From Chitinophaga pinensis (GTDB taxonomy: Bacteria; Bacteroidota; Bacteroidia; Chitinophagales; Chitinophagaceae), in contig CAMCMP010000008.1 in assembly GCA_945876095.1 (NCBI GenBank), forward strand, positions 59,971 to 123,970: a DNA stretch of 64,000 bases. The letters are read 5' to 3'. A program made the translations under genes and the position numbers. The notes beneath the pieces are model-generated. The model did not search any database, had not been told where the DNA came from, and saw only the letters and a list, made by a program, of their open reading frames with translations. Below are positions 34,931 to 44,671 of this stretch, piece after piece (the stretch's first letter is position 1; each line of letters opens with the position of its first letter).

Positions 34931-35860
34931 TTAAGGATGTGCCAGTTGGTGAAGGGCAGCTTCAATGGAAGGATATAAAAAAGTAAATCCAGTTTTTTTT
35001 ATTTTTTCGCAAGTAACTGTTGTACTTTTTAAAACTTCAATGCTTCTTTCTCCCATCATTATTTTCAAAATAAATTTTGGTACATGAAGGGGAATATAGA
35101 ATCTGCCTTTTAATTGATGGGCTAATTCTATTGTCAGTTCTTTATTACTTACCGGCTGAGGTGCCACCGCATTATAAGCCCCTGCTAATTGCTCTTTTTC
35201 GATACCTTCAATAAATAGCCTACATAGGTCGTCAATATGAATCCAACTTACCTTTTGATTGCCTGTTCCTAATATTCCAGCTATACCAAATTGAAGAGGT
35301 TTTTTAAATTCAGCAAGTGCTCCTCCATCGTTACTTAGTACAATACCGATTCGAAGTTTTACCAATCGGATACCCAATTGTTCTATTGGCTCAATACTTT
35401 CTTCCCATTTTTTACAAGTTTCTCCTAAAAAACCAGCAGCAGCCGGATCTATTTCAACAAAACCTTTCCCATTGGGCGAAGGGTCTTCGCCGTACCAACC
35501 AATTGCAGAAGCACTGATAATAGTTTTTACGGAATGTGTATGATTAGTTAAGGCTTTTAAAATTAATGAACTACTCTGGGTTCTGCTATTAACTATTTCA
35601 GCTTTATAGGCTTCTGTCCATTTTTTATCTACCACTCCAGCACCCGCTAGATGAATTATATAAGTTGCTTTTTGTACTGCTTTACTATCAATTGTTTGAT
35701 CAGCTACATTCCATAGTGCATAAGAAATATCAGGATGAGCAACTTTTAATACCGGTATTTTTCTTGTTAATATGATGACTTTGTATCCCTTTTTTAATAA
35801 ATGTTTTGTTAATTGTTGGCCTACCATTCCTGTGCCCCCTGAAATTAATACTGTCTGCAT
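34931..35860 (-). CDS. TIGR01777-family NAD(P)-dependent epimerase
   Basis: A 309-residue extended short-chain dehydrogenase-like protein (SDR39U1 group). ISGGTGMVGQQLTKHLL forms the nucleotide loop; IIHLAGAGVVDKKW, SASAIGWYGEDP and LRIGIVLSNDGGALAEF are the family signature, and the C-terminal DUF1731 part is seen as GERSIEVLKSTTV. The family function is not established; cell-division roles have been suggested for some members. Complete length. It is convergent with the ABC permease. Confidence 0.9.
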   Translation of the reverse strand: MQTVLISGGTGMVGQQLTKHLLKKGYKVIILTRKIPVLKVAHPDISYALWNVADQTIDSKAVQKATYIIHLAGAGVVDKKWTEAYKAEIVNSRTQSSSLILKALTNHTHSVKTIISASAIGWYGEDPSPNGKGFVEIDPAAAGFLGETCKKWEESIEPIEQLGIRLVKLRIGIVLSNDGGALAEFKKPLQFGIAGILGTGNQKVSWIHIDDLCRLFIEGIEKEQLAGAYNAVAPQPVSNKELTIELAHQLKGRFYIPLHVPKFILKIMMGERSIEVLKSTTVTCEKIKKTGFTFLYPSIEAALHQLAHP

Positions 35861-36055
35861 ACTTAGTTTTATAGTGATTACGTTTTAAAAAATAAAAAAT
35901 CGTCTAAACCTGAGGGGTCTGATAAATTCATTGCCCTTAAAAGCGTACTTTTATTAACGTAAAGATACTGATACTATAAAATGTGTAATGATAAGTTTTA
36001 TTAAAACAACACAAGGCTTTACTAAAAGCAAATAAACTATAAAATAAATATACAT

Positions 36056-37576
36056 ATGAAGGGGGTAATCCATTTGAGCTTTTTACTTTTTTTTCCAATT
36101 CTTTGTTTTGCTCAAAAAATAACTTATTCAGATATTCAAAAAGGGGATAGTCGTGATATGAGTTTTGATATTATTGGAAAAATAAAAGAGAATGTTTTTG
36201 TTTTCAAGAATGCTAAGTTTAAATATGCCTTATCTGTTTATAATGCGGAGGATATGGAGTTGAAAGAAATAGTAGACTTAGATTTTATTCCTGAAAAGTC
36301 CTTCAATGTTGATTATGTATTACAGCCTGATAATTTTTATTTCATTTATCAGTTTCAAAAAAAAGGAATCGTCTATTGTATGGGAGCTAAAATGGATTTA
36401 GAGGGTCATTTAGTTGGTCAGCCGATTCAGTTGGATACTACCCAAGTGGGTACATTTGGAGAAACTAAAATTTATTCTTCGATTAATAGTGAGGATAAAA
36501 AGCAAATCATGGTTTTCAAAATTTTAAAAAGAAATGATCAGTTTAAATTTGTAACGCTATTATTTAATAAAAATTTAGAGTTGACACATAAATCACGTTC
36601 TTCAATTCAGTATGATGAACGAAAAGATGAATTTTCTGATTTTTCCTTAGATAATGCTGGAAATTTTATTTTTACTAGATCTGTAAAGTTGGGAACAAGA
36701 TCAAACTCGTCTTTTCTTTTTCTTGTAAGTAAAGCAGCTTTAGAAGATTCATTTACAGAAAGAAAAATTGATTTAAAGGGTCTTTTTATTGATGAGGTTA
36801 AAATAAAAATTGATAATCTTAATAAGCATTATTTATTCAATGCATTTTATTATTTGGAGAATCGAGGAAATATCGATGGAATATATTGTTCAGTATGGGA
36901 TATAAAAGGAGACTCTACTTATTCCAATGTCTTTACTAGGTTGGATGCTAGTGTAAGGGACATTGCAAAATTAAAAGGAAATAGCAAGTATGCATTAAAT
37001 GATTTTTTTATTCGCAACGTAATTCTAAAAAAGGATGGGAGTTTTTTATTAGCAGCAGAGGATTATTCTACTCAAACAACTGGTAATAACATGAATTGGA
37101 ATCGATGGGATTATCTATATGGATCTCCATTTGTGAGTCCGTATAATAATTATTATTACAACCGGACCTACGGAGGGTTTTATAGACCCTATGGCAGTTT
37201 TAATAATACTCAATCAACAAGGTATTATTATAATAATATTTTACTACTAGATGTAAATCCAGCTGGAAATGTGGTAGCTGATAAGGTGATAACTAAGGAG
37301 CAATTTGCAGAGGACAATGATAATTATTTATCTTTTTCTACTTTTATTACGGGATCTGAAATACATTTTATCTACAATTTGATTGAAAAAAGAGATAAGT
37401 TTTTAACTGATAATACACTTTCCGCAAGCGGAGAGATGATAAGAAATCCTGCGCTTAGAACGGTAGAAAGAGGTTTTGAATTTATGCCAAAGTTGAGTAA
37501 ACAAATTGGCGCAAGACAAATCATTGTCCCTTGCAGTTATCGCAGTCAAATATGTTTTGCTAAAATTGAATTTTAA
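36056..37576 (+). CDS. Secreted protein of unknown function
   Basis: A 506-residue protein with a Sec signal peptide (LSFLLFFPILCFAQ). The rest looks beta-rich, with repeated short stretches like propeller or scaffold strands (FSDFSLDNAGNFIFTRS, DGSFLLAAEDY). A striking low-complexity stretch around residues 360-395 is rich in Asn, Tyr and Gly (SPYNNYYYNRTYGG, STRYYYNN). I recognise no domain. It is convergent with a large outer-membrane protein gene, 23 bases apart, which may be chance. Function not assigned; exported location is the only firm inference. Confidence 0.72.
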   Translation: MKGVIHLSFLLFFPILCFAQKITYSDIQKGDSRDMSFDIIGKIKENVFVFKNAKFKYALSVYNAEDMELKEIVDLDFIPEKSFNVDYVLQPDNFYFIYQFQKKGIVYCMGAKMDLEGHLVGQPIQLDTTQVGTFGETKIYSSINSEDKKQIMVFKILKRNDQFKFVTLLFNKNLELTHKSRSSIQYDERKDEFSDFSLDNAGNFIFTRSVKLGTRSNSSFLFLVSKAALEDSFTERKIDLKGLFIDEVKIKIDNLNKHYLFNAFYYLENRGNIDGIYCSVWDIKGDSTYSNVFTRLDASVRDIAKLKGNSKYALNDFFIRNVILKKDGSFLLAAEDYSTQTTGNNMNWNRWDYLYGSPFVSPYNNYYYNRTYGGFYRPYGSFNNTQSTRYYYNNILLLDVNPAGNVVADKVITKEQFAEDNDNYLSFSTFITGSEIHFIYNLIEKRDKFLTDNTLSASGEMIRNPALRTVERGFEFMPKLSKQIGARQIIVPCSYRSQICFAKIEF

Positions 37577-37599
37577 ATTAACTGCTCTTTTCTGATCAA

Positions 37600-40500
37600 T
37601 TAGAAATCTAGTCCTAAACTTAGATTTAAAACAGGCTTACCTTTAAAAATGCCATTCATAGTCCAACCCGCATCAAATCTTAAAAAATATCCTAATACGG
37701 TACTTCTTGCACCGAAGCCATATCCACCGGCAAAGGGTCCAATACCACCTACTTTACTAAAGACTTGAATGGGTGGTTGTTCTATAATTACTGAAGGCCG
37801 TTGAAGTCCATTGTAACTTCCATTCCAAGCTGCACCTAAATCAAAAAATTGAACTAGTTGGAAATTCCGGAGAAAGGCATTGTTGATCGGTCTGCTAAAT
37901 AAAGTTGAAAAAACAGGCAGCCTGAATTCACTGTTAAGGATAACATTGTTATTGCCATTTGAAACATTTTGAGTGAAACCTCTCATGTTTACAGCAAGAC
38001 TTTGAAAAGTATAGTAGTTATCTGCTGCAGGCTGGTTGTTGTTATTAAATTTAGGGAATAGCCATCCATCTGTTCCTCCAAGGAAGTAGATTGTTTTTTG
38101 ATTGCCCCAGCTAAATTCACTCGCAGCACGAACTGCCCAAATAAAATTACGGTAAATGGGATAATAATAACGAGCATCCATACCCCAGTTAAAATTATAT
38201 TTCCCGGTACTGTATATCTCTTTACTTACATCTGTATTCCAATCGAAGTAAAATTTATACCTCAGACCATTCCAAATATTTTGTGTTGGATTAAGTGTAT
38301 TGTCATAAACATATTCAACATGGGTAGTTACAAATTTCCTTTTAATATCTGGTTCTTTCAAACTATTGATATCATTAATGTCTGTAAAGAAAACACTTTT
38401 GTCACTCCGGTATCCTACATCTAATTTTATTCTTTTACTGTTGTCAAATGGATATGCAGCGCTGGCCTGATATAGATTCGTAAAAATTCTACCGTTGGTG
38501 GCACCCATTACATTTCTATAATAGGTAGTTCCCCAATCAATTCTTCTTTTTAAATTTTGATAACTCATCAACCATTCATTGTCTTTTAAATTAGTCGACA
38601 ATTTAAAAGCACCTGTAATTTTTATATCTTCCATCAACTCAGAAGTGCCTAATCTTATCAAACCATTTAGTACCGAATTGGAAGAAAGGTTAATAGGTCC
38701 TTGACCACCTCCATAAGGTTGGTAGCGATTATAAAGCACAGAGTTATTGAAGGATGCACCACCGTAATCAGCACCAAATTTCATAGGTTTATAAACAAAC
38801 AACTTTGCTTTTTTGAGTACTTCTTTATTTTTACCTAGTTCAGCATTCCCGACATTGCCCATCTTTGGAATTTCTTTTTTATCGTTTTCAAATTCAGTCT
38901 GAAAAGAATTGGATAAATTGTTAACTGAATCTGTATTGATTAAAGGAATATTTACTAGATCAGTAGTTTTATCTTCAATTTTATCGGCCATCACAATCTC
39001 TTTCATGAAAGCAGTAGGCGGAACGGTAATGTTACGTCGACGAAGTGTGTTTTCATCTATTTTTAATTTGTATAAGGTTTTTTGGTCACTTTGTCTGGTC
39101 ACTTCACTTACCTGGTTGCTGGTGCCAGCAATCCTGGTTTCGGCTACACTGCTTTCATAATTTGTAAGTGGAAAGGTATAGGCAGAATCTTTTGAAACAG
39201 CGACCACTGCAATAGAATCTACATCTGTTTTTTTATAAACTTTTAGCGTACTATCTACTTCTTTTAAAGAGGGGTTGCGTAAAATTTCATCAGCGATTAA
39301 TATCAGTGTATCCAATCCAGCAGCCTTGGTAGTAAAGAAACCTGCATATCTGTTTCCTACTCCGTTTTCATCACTAATAAAAGTAAAGTGGTTAGAGTTG
39401 TAAGGCATTGGATAACGCGCATTTCCGTATTTCTGATGCGACAATTGAGTAATCTGATTGAGGGAAGGTTTGTTTCCAAAATTAGTGATGAGGAAAACAT
39501 TGTAATTATTTTTACTAGGCAATATTGTATCTCCAGATTTAGCATCTGAACTAGGTCGATTGCTCGAAAAAATGATTCCCGTTTTTCCAGGGAAAGAAAC
39601 AAAAGTTGCATCTAAGTCATCATATACATCATCGGTGATCTGCTGCACTTTTTCATTTTCTAAATTGAGAGTAAAAATATCTGTATGCCCATTCTTTACA
39701 GCACTTAATAAAAGTGTACGACTGTCCAACATGTATTTTACATCTTGAACTTGTTGAAACTCTTTAGTTAAATCTATTTGTGGAGATTTGATTCTGGTTA
39801 CTACATCATACACAAATAATTTCAGCCTTCCTTCATGATTATAGATTACTGTAATTCTAGTTCCTTTTGGATCCCAAGCTAATATTGGATAAGTTGGATT
39901 GGTTTCATTTTTATAAGTCCTAATGCCGTATTTCAATAAGGTAGTAAAACTAAAATCTTCACTCAATTTTAATTTCACTAATCCTTTTCTGTATTCTACA
40001 AAAGCATAGGTATTATTTTTGGCAACTGGGTTTACATTGATTCGGTAATAGTCAGTCCTTTTATTAATATCAAAACTTTCTACAACATTACCTTTGGGGT
40101 AAGCTTTTCTTTTGGCAATATCTTTATAATATTTCTCCTCTTCATAGACCATAAATTCACTCAAAACATTTTTGAATTTTTGTTTACATATTTGTAAACA
40201 AGCGCGGTTTAAATTTTTATACATCCGAGCTAAATAAAACAAATAGGTAACATTTTCTTTTTTATATTTCTCTTCAATGAAATGCCAGAATGAGTGGCCA
40301 GCAAGTTGAGGTTTTTCAAATGCAAACTGGTAAAAGTTTCGATAATTACCACTGAGAATTTCACTTTTCAATTCATCATCCAATGCTGTACTCCAGTTCT
40401 CGCCCGCAAAAGCAACATATCCATTGGTTAGCCATTTGGGTAAATCTAGCAAAGCTTGGTTACCGGCAACTTCACCTAAATCATCTCCAAATAAAATATT

Positions 40501-40947
40501 GTCAGTTAAAATGCGCGCAATACCCTCTCTGATTTGTTTACGCAAATGGGCATGGTCGCCATTGAAATAAACTACCATTTTATTATTTACCAACTGCGTT
40601 GTTCCGCTAGTAATTTGCCAGTCAATGCCCATCCCAATATTTGATTGCTGCAGATCTGCAAATTCATTGTATACAATAATGTTGGCCCTACGCTGTAGAG
40701 TATATTCTGTGAAAGCTTCTATTTGTGGCGTTTCCTCTTCTGCTACTTGAGCAATATATTTGGCTAGCTCTTGTCCATTTTGATTAAAATAGGTATTGAA
40801 ATTTTTTGTTTGATAATACTGCCATTTGAATTTTTTAAATTGCACTCGATTTTTACCAAATTCCACTGTATTTACCTGTGCATAGGTGATAGAGGATCCT
40901 AGCAAAAGAATGCAGAGGAATGGAAAAATTATGTTGATCTTTACCAT
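37600..40947 (-). CDS. Large outer-membrane protein: peptidase-like head, WD40-like propeller, C-terminal beta-barrel
   Basis: About 1115 residues. Residues 1-23 are a signal peptide ending SITYAQ. Residues 40-280 resemble the peptidase-MA region (LPKWLTNGYVAFAGENWS), but an HExxH zinc motif is not seen where expected (LRKQIREGIARIL), so it is probably not an active protease. From about 300 to 560 there are TolB/PD40-like repeats (ILAWDPKGTRITV, IIFSSNRPSS, FTFISDENG). A Ser/Thr-rich linker leads to a BamA/surface-antigen-like barrel in the last 400 residues, closing with a terminal Phe as outer-membrane proteins do. ATG at 40947 starts the signal peptide; the upstream TTG or ATT region is ignored. 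Confidence 0.82.
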   Translation of the reverse strand: MVKINIIFPFLCILLLGSSITYAQVNTVEFGKNRVQFKKFKWQYYQTKNFNTYFNQNGQELAKYIAQVAEEETPQIEAFTEYTLQRRANIIVYNEFADLQQSNIGMGIDWQITSGTTQLVNNKMVVYFNGDHAHLRKQIREGIARILTDNILFGDDLGEVAGNQALLDLPKWLTNGYVAFAGENWSTALDDELKSEILSGNYRNFYQFAFEKPQLAGHSFWHFIEEKYKKENVTYLFYLARMYKNLNRACLQICKQKFKNVLSEFMVYEEEKYYKDIAKRKAYPKGNVVESFDINKRTDYYRINVNPVAKNNTYAFVEYRKGLVKLKLSEDFSFTTLLKYGIRTYKNETNPTYPILAWDPKGTRITVIYNHEGRLKLFVYDVVTRIKSPQIDLTKEFQQVQDVKYMLDSRTLLLSAVKNGHTDIFTLNLENEKVQQITDDVYDDLDATFVSFPGKTGIIFSSNRPSSDAKSGDTILPSKNNYNVFLITNFGNKPSLNQITQLSHQKYGNARYPMPYNSNHFTFISDENGVGNRYAGFFTTKAAGLDTLILIADEILRNPSLKEVDSTLKVYKKTDVDSIAVVAVSKDSAYTFPLTNYESSVAETRIAGTSNQVSEVTRQSDQKTLYKLKIDENTLRRRNITVPPTAFMKEIVMADKIEDKTTDLVNIPLINTDSVNNLSNSFQTEFENDKKEIPKMGNVGNAELGKNKEVLKKAKLFVYKPMKFGADYGGASFNNSVLYNRYQPYGGGQGPINLSSNSVLNGLIRLGTSELMEDIKITGAFKLSTNLKDNEWLMSYQNLKRRIDWGTTYYRNVMGATNGRIFTNLYQASAAYPFDNSKRIKLDVGYRSDKSVFFTDINDINSLKEPDIKRKFVTTHVEYVYDNTLNPTQNIWNGLRYKFYFDWNTDVSKEIYSTGKYNFNWGMDARYYYPIYRNFIWAVRAASEFSWGNQKTIYFLGGTDGWLFPKFNNNNQPAADNYYTFQSLAVNMRGFTQNVSNGNNNVILNSEFRLPVFSTLFSRPINNAFLRNFQLVQFFDLGAAWNGSYNGLQRPSVIIEQPPIQVFSKVGGIGPFAGGYGFGARSTVLGYFLRFDAGWTMNGIFKGKPVLNLSLGLDF

Positions 40948-41030
40948 GCTAAATTTTATAATTCGGTAATATATATAATGTATCAAAATTAATCATAAAA
41001 ATATTGCTTTATTAAGTAAACAAATTGCTA

Positions 41031-41669
41031 ATGTTTAAAATAAAATTTTTTACTTTCAATCCTATCGGTGAAAATACCTATGTACTCTATAATGAGTCAA
41101 AAGATTGTATCATTATTGATCCAGGATGTTATTTTGAAGAGGAAAACGAAAAGTTGAGGGCTTTTATTACTCAAAATGAGCTAAATCCTACCCAATTACT
41201 CAATACCCATTGCCACCTCGATCATGTGTTTGGTAATAAAATGATTGCAGAAACTTATCAATTAACCTTACAAATACACGAAAAAGAGAAAGTAGTGCTT
41301 TCATTTGCCCCTACTTCAGGCTTAATGTATGAGCTACCCTTTGACAGCTATGAAGGGGAGTTCATTTTATTGAAGGAGGGAGATACATTAGTATTAGGAA
41401 AAGATGAACTGAAAGTGATTGAAGTTCCTGGCCATTCACCAGGAAGCATTTGTTTCTATTGTGCCAAACAAAATTTTTTAATCGGAGGCGATGTGCTATT
41501 TCAGGGTAGTATAGGCAGAACCGACTTGCCTTTAGGAGATCACGAGACTTTACTGCACCATATTAAACATAAGCTACTGGTTTTACCAGATGAAACGGTG
41601 GTCTATAGCGGCCATGGTTTACCGACTACCATTGGGGCTGAAAAGGCAAACAACCCCTATTTGAGGTGA
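41031..41669 (+). CDS. Metallo-beta-lactamase-fold hydrolase (glyoxalase II-like)
   Basis: A 212-residue zinc hydrolase. The metal motif is THCHLDHVFG (HxHxDH), followed by VPGHSPGSICFY with the next histidine, the bridging Asp in IGGDVLFQGSIGRTDL and the last His in YSGHGLPT. This layout matches the small glyoxalase II-like group (YcbL type) that hydrolyses thioesters such as S-lactoylglutathione analogues; the real substrate is not known. ATG 41031 is preferred over TTG 41025. It lies divergent from the outer-membrane protein gene. Confidence 0.9.
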   Translation: MFKIKFFTFNPIGENTYVLYNESKDCIIIDPGCYFEEENEKLRAFITQNELNPTQLLNTHCHLDHVFGNKMIAETYQLTLQIHEKEKVVLSFAPTSGLMYELPFDSYEGEFILLKEGDTLVLGKDELKVIEVPGHSPGSICFYCAKQNFLIGGDVLFQGSIGRTDLPLGDHETLLHHIKHKLLVLPDETVVYSGHGLPTTIGAEKANNPYLR

Positions 41670-41718
41670 TAATGGTTGCTTACATTAAAAGAGCTTTAAA
41701 TTTGCAGGGAATCTTATC

Positions 41719-42123
41719 TCAAGCTTTATTTTCCATACAAAGTTCAATCAAAACACTGTTGGTACCTTTTGGATGTAAAAAGCATACTAATTTATTATCC
41801 GCACCGCGTTTGGGTTTTTCGTTTAATAGGGTAAATCCTTCTGATTTCAATCTTTCCATTTCAGCTTCGATATCCTCAACTTCAAATGCAATGTGATGAA
41901 TCCCTTCGCCTTTTTTATCTATGAATTTGGTGATAACTCCCTCATTATTAATGCTTTCTAACAATTCAATTTTGGTATCTCCTTTTTGAAAAAAGGCTGT
42001 ATTTACCTGTTCAGATTCTACTTTTTCAGTCTTATAACAGTTGCTATTGAGTAATTTTTCAAATAGAGGTATGGAAACTGAAAGCTCTTTTACGGCAATT
42101 CCAATATGTTCAATTTTTAGCAT
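41719..42123 (-). CDS. mce: Methylmalonyl-CoA epimerase
   Basis: Interconverts (R)- and (S)-methylmalonyl-CoA in the propionate-succinate route. The 134-residue vicinal-oxygen-chelate protein has the metal ligands in IEHIGIAV (His), GIHHIAFEVEDI (His) and the closing LIELCMEN (Glu); KIELLES and NEKPKRGADN support the assignment. A separate B12-binding protein of methylmalonyl-CoA mutase type is encoded at 55149, 13 kb away. No mutase large subunit is in the window. Confidence 0.92.
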   Translation of the reverse strand: MLKIEHIGIAVKELSVSIPLFEKLLNSNCYKTEKVESEQVNTAFFQKGDTKIELLESINNEGVITKFIDKKGEGIHHIAFEVEDIEAEMERLKSEGFTLLNEKPKRGADNKLVCFLHPKGTNSVLIELCMENKA

Positions 42124-42225
42124 TGTTGAAATTTTTTTTAGTTTTTTTGGTCGTTTTGAGTTTACGAAATAGGTAAATTGAATGCTTAGAAAACTTTGTT
42201 ATAGCTATAATAAAACCAATTATAG

Positions 42226-42233
42226 TAAATTTG
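42226..42233 (+). promoter_or_regulatory. Putative -7 promoter element of the isc operon
   Basis: TAAATTTG fits TAnnTTTG, 24 bases before the iscS ATG. It overlaps an in-frame TTG at 42231, ruling that out as start. The -33 part is unclear. Confidence 0.5.
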
Positions 42234-42257
42234 CAGTATAATAAAAAATTGAATAAT

Positions 42258-43475
42258 ATGTTGAAGTTACCGATTTATTTAGATAACAATGCCACAACGC
42301 CGATGGATCCGAGGGTATTGGAAGTGATGACCCCTTACTTTTTAGAGCATTTTGGAAATGCTGCTAGCAGGAATCATCCTTTTGGCTGGCAAGCAGAGGA
42401 AGCGGTTGATTACGCAAGGGAGCAGGTGGCTAAATTGATTGGTGCTGACCCCAAAGAAATCATTTTCACTAGTGGCGCAACCGAGGGGGATAATCTAGCA
42501 ATCAAGGGTGTTTATGAAATGTATGCAAGCAAAGGAAATCATATCATTACTGCTACCACTGAACATAAGGCAGTTTTGGATACTTGTAAACATATAGAAA
42601 AAACAGGTGGAGAAGTTACTTATTTGCAGGTAAAGCCAGATGGCTTGATCGACTTGAAAGAATTAGAAGCTGCTATTAGACCTACTACTATTTTGATCGC
42701 AATAATGTATGCTAATAATGAAATTGGAACTGTTCAGCCAATTCGCGAAATCAGTGCCATTGCTAAAAAGCATGGAGTTTTATTATTTACGGATGCCGTT
42801 CAGGCAGTGGGAAAAGTGCCGGTGGATGTAAATAAAGACGGCATTGATTTAATGGCATTTACCGCTCATAAAATGTATGGACCTAAAGGGGTTGGTGCCT
42901 TGTACGTTCGTCGTAAAAATCCTAGAGTTAAAGTTACCGCACAAATGGATGGTGGTGGCCACGAAAGGGGTATGAGAAGTGGTACATTAAATGTTCCTGG
43001 TATTGTGGGATTTGGAAAGGCTTGTGAACTATGTATGCAGGATATGGAGGAAGACACCAAGCGAATCAGTATATTAAGGGATAAATTAGAAACTGAATTG
43101 ATGAAATTGGAAGAAGCCTACATTAATGGAAGTACGGAGCACCGCTTGCCTCATGTTACTAATATTTCATTTAAGCATGTTGAAGGGGAGGGTTTATTAA
43201 TGGGATTTAATAAAAATATTGCATTGAGTTCAGGCTCCGCTTGTACCTCTGCTTCGCTCGAACCATCTTATGTTTTGAAAGCATTGGGATTGGGTGATGA
43301 TTTGGCACATAGCTCTCTTCGTTTTGGCCTTGGCCGATTTACAAATGAAGAGCAAATCGATTACACTATCAAAGCTATCAGTGAAACGGTTTTAAAATTG
43401 AGAGACATGAGTCCGCTTTGGGAAATGTACAAAGAGGGGATAGACTTGAGTAAAATTGAGTGGGCAGCACATTAA
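42258..43475 (+). CDS. iscS: Cysteine desulfurase IscS
   Basis: PLP enzyme that takes sulfur from cysteine for iron-sulfur clusters and tRNA thiolation. The 405-residue protein opens [12 protein letters not shown], then [18 protein letters not shown] and the PLP lysine in [11 protein letters not shown], and the catalytic cysteine in [14 protein letters not shown], a loop of the IscS (long-loop) type. iscU and iscA follow on the same strand. IscS would also supply sulfur to MnmA, whose gene is interrupted in this window. Start at ATG 42258 gives the usual N-terminus. Confidence 0.96.
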   Translation: MLKLPIYLDNNATTPMDPRVLEVMTPYFLEHFGNAASRNHPFGWQAEEAVDYAREQVAKLIGADPKEIIFTSGATEGDNLAIKGVYEMYASKGNHIITATTEHKAVLDTCKHIEKTGGEVTYLQVKPDGLIDLKELEAAIRPTTILIAIMYANNEIGTVQPIREISAIAKKHGVLLFTDAVQAVGKVPVDVNKDGIDLMAFTAHKMYGPKGVGALYVRRKNPRVKVTAQMDGGGHERGMRSGTLNVPGIVGFGKACELCMQDMEEDTKRISILRDKLETELMKLEEAYINGSTEHRLPHVTNISFKHVEGEGLLMGFNKNIALSSGSACTSASLEPSYVLKALGLGDDLAHSSLRFGLGRFTNEEQIDYTIKAISETVLKLRDMSPLWEMYKEGIDLSKIEWAAH

Positions 43476-43570
43476 TTTGTTATTAAATCAACTCAAAAAA
43501 TAAGAAAATTTGTTAAACTAGTAGAATAATTTTTTAATTTTCTTAATTTCACAATTATAAATTTACAACT

Positions 43571-43990
43571 ATGGCATATTCAGAAAAAGTAATCGATCAT
43601 TATCAAAATCCCAAAAATGTGGGCACACTTGATAAAAACAGCAAAAATGTAGGAACGGGACTTGTTGGAGCTCCTGAATGCGGCGATGTGATGCGTTTGC
43701 AAATTGAAGTAGATGATGCTACCGGTATGATTACAGATGCAAAATTCAAGACCTTTGGTTGCGGTTCTGCAATCGCTTCTTCCTCTTTGGCTACAGAATG
43801 GCTAAAAGGAAAAAGTATTGATCAAGCGCTTACGGTTGATAATATGGATTTTGTTGAAGAGTTAAATCTTCCACCTGTAAAAATTCACTGTTCAGTATTG
43901 GCAGAAGATGCTATAAAAGCAGCGATCAATGATTACAGGGTAAAAAATGGTATGGATTCTATTAAGTTTGAGGAAAGTGTAGTTCACTAG
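43571..43990 (+). CDS. iscU: Iron-sulfur cluster scaffold IscU
   Basis: Scaffold on which IscS-derived sulfur and iron are assembled. The 139-residue protein has the three cluster cysteines in APECGDVM, FGCGSAIASSS and IHCSVLAEDA, the Asp next to the first cysteine, and the LPPVK motif bound by HscA-type chaperones. Length is normal for IscU. It lies 95 bases after iscS and 62 bases before iscA. HscA, HscB and ferredoxin genes are not next to it. Confidence 0.97.
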   Translation: MAYSEKVIDHYQNPKNVGTLDKNSKNVGTGLVGAPECGDVMRLQIEVDDATGMITDAKFKTFGCGSAIASSSLATEWLKGKSIDQALTVDNMDFVEELNLPPVKIHCSVLAEDAIKAAINDYRVKNGMDSIKFEESVVH

Positions 43991-44052
43991 GCTTTATTAA
44001 ACTCAACCAAGGTTAGTTAATAAAGGGCTAACTATTGATAAAAGTTTTGAAA

Positions 44053-44469
44053 ATGAATAGCAATATTTCAAATATTTCCGATAATGATACTTTAACGGCA
44101 CCTGCCCCTTCAACGGGATCTGTGGCGATGGACAATGCTATTTATATTAGTGATAAAGCTAAGCAGAAAGTAATTGCTTTAATGAATGATGCTGGTTTGG
44201 GAGAAGATGCTTCCTATTTTTTGCGAGTAGGTGTAGTAGGTGGAGGATGTAGTGGCTTAAGTTATAAAATGGACTTTGATAATGAGCAAAAACCTATGGA
44301 CCAGGCATTTGAAGACAAGGGTATAAAAATTGTCACCGACCTTAAAAGCTTTTTATATCTAGTAAATACTGAGTTGGAATTTAGCGACGGATTGAATGGA
44401 AAAGGTTTTTATTTCAACAATCCCAATGCAAGTAGAAGTTGCGGTTGCGGCGAAAGTTTTGCAGTTTAA
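44053..44469 (+). CDS. iscA: A-type iron-sulfur carrier (IscA/HesB family)
   Basis: Carrier that passes clusters to target proteins. The 138-residue protein has about 30 extra N-terminal residues before the ISDKAKQKV start of the domain. The three cysteines are in GGGCSGLSY and the closing SRSCGCGESF. It is the third gene of the isc operon and is followed by a strong terminator. ATG 44053 is preferred to TTG 44035. Whether it acts as IscA or ErpA cannot be decided here. Confidence 0.93.
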   Translation: MNSNISNISDNDTLTAPAPSTGSVAMDNAIYISDKAKQKVIALMNDAGLGEDASYFLRVGVVGGGCSGLSYKMDFDNEQKPMDQAFEDKGIKIVTDLKSFLYLVNTELEFSDGLNGKGFYFNNPNASRSCGCGESFAV

Positions 44470-44516
44470 ATTCAAGTTGAATTTTGCTGAAATAATTTTA
44501 AATTAGTTATAATATT

Positions 44517-44548
44517 CCCGGTTGCCTTTGGTAACTGGGCTTTTTTTT
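44517..44548 (+). terminator. Rho-independent terminator of the isc operon
   Basis: CCCGGTTGCC pairs with GGTAACTGGG (two G-U pairs) around a TTT loop and runs into C plus eight T residues. It lies 47 bases past the iscA stop. Confidence 0.92.
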
Positions 44549-44646
44549 GTCTTTTGAGAAATTATTTATTTGAATCGGTTTTACTGGGTTTTAGTTTATC
44601 TAAAGCTGAATTCAAACCTCTATTGGTTTATATTAAATGCCTAAAT

Positions 44647-44671
44647 AAAAAATCCCGCCTTTAGGGCGGGA
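44647..44671 (-). terminator. Orphan minus-strand terminator
   Basis: On the minus strand TCCCGCC(C) pairs with GGCGGGA around a short CTAAA loop and is followed by six T residues. No minus-strand gene lies upstream of it: the next kilobases hold plus-strand gldF and gldG. It therefore implies an untranslated transcript. Confidence 0.85.

Noticed and set aside
44647..44671. Plus-strand attenuator before gldF
   Set aside because: The T-run follows the hairpin only on the minus strand; on the plus strand the hairpin is followed by ACTCAGCAG, so it would not terminate.
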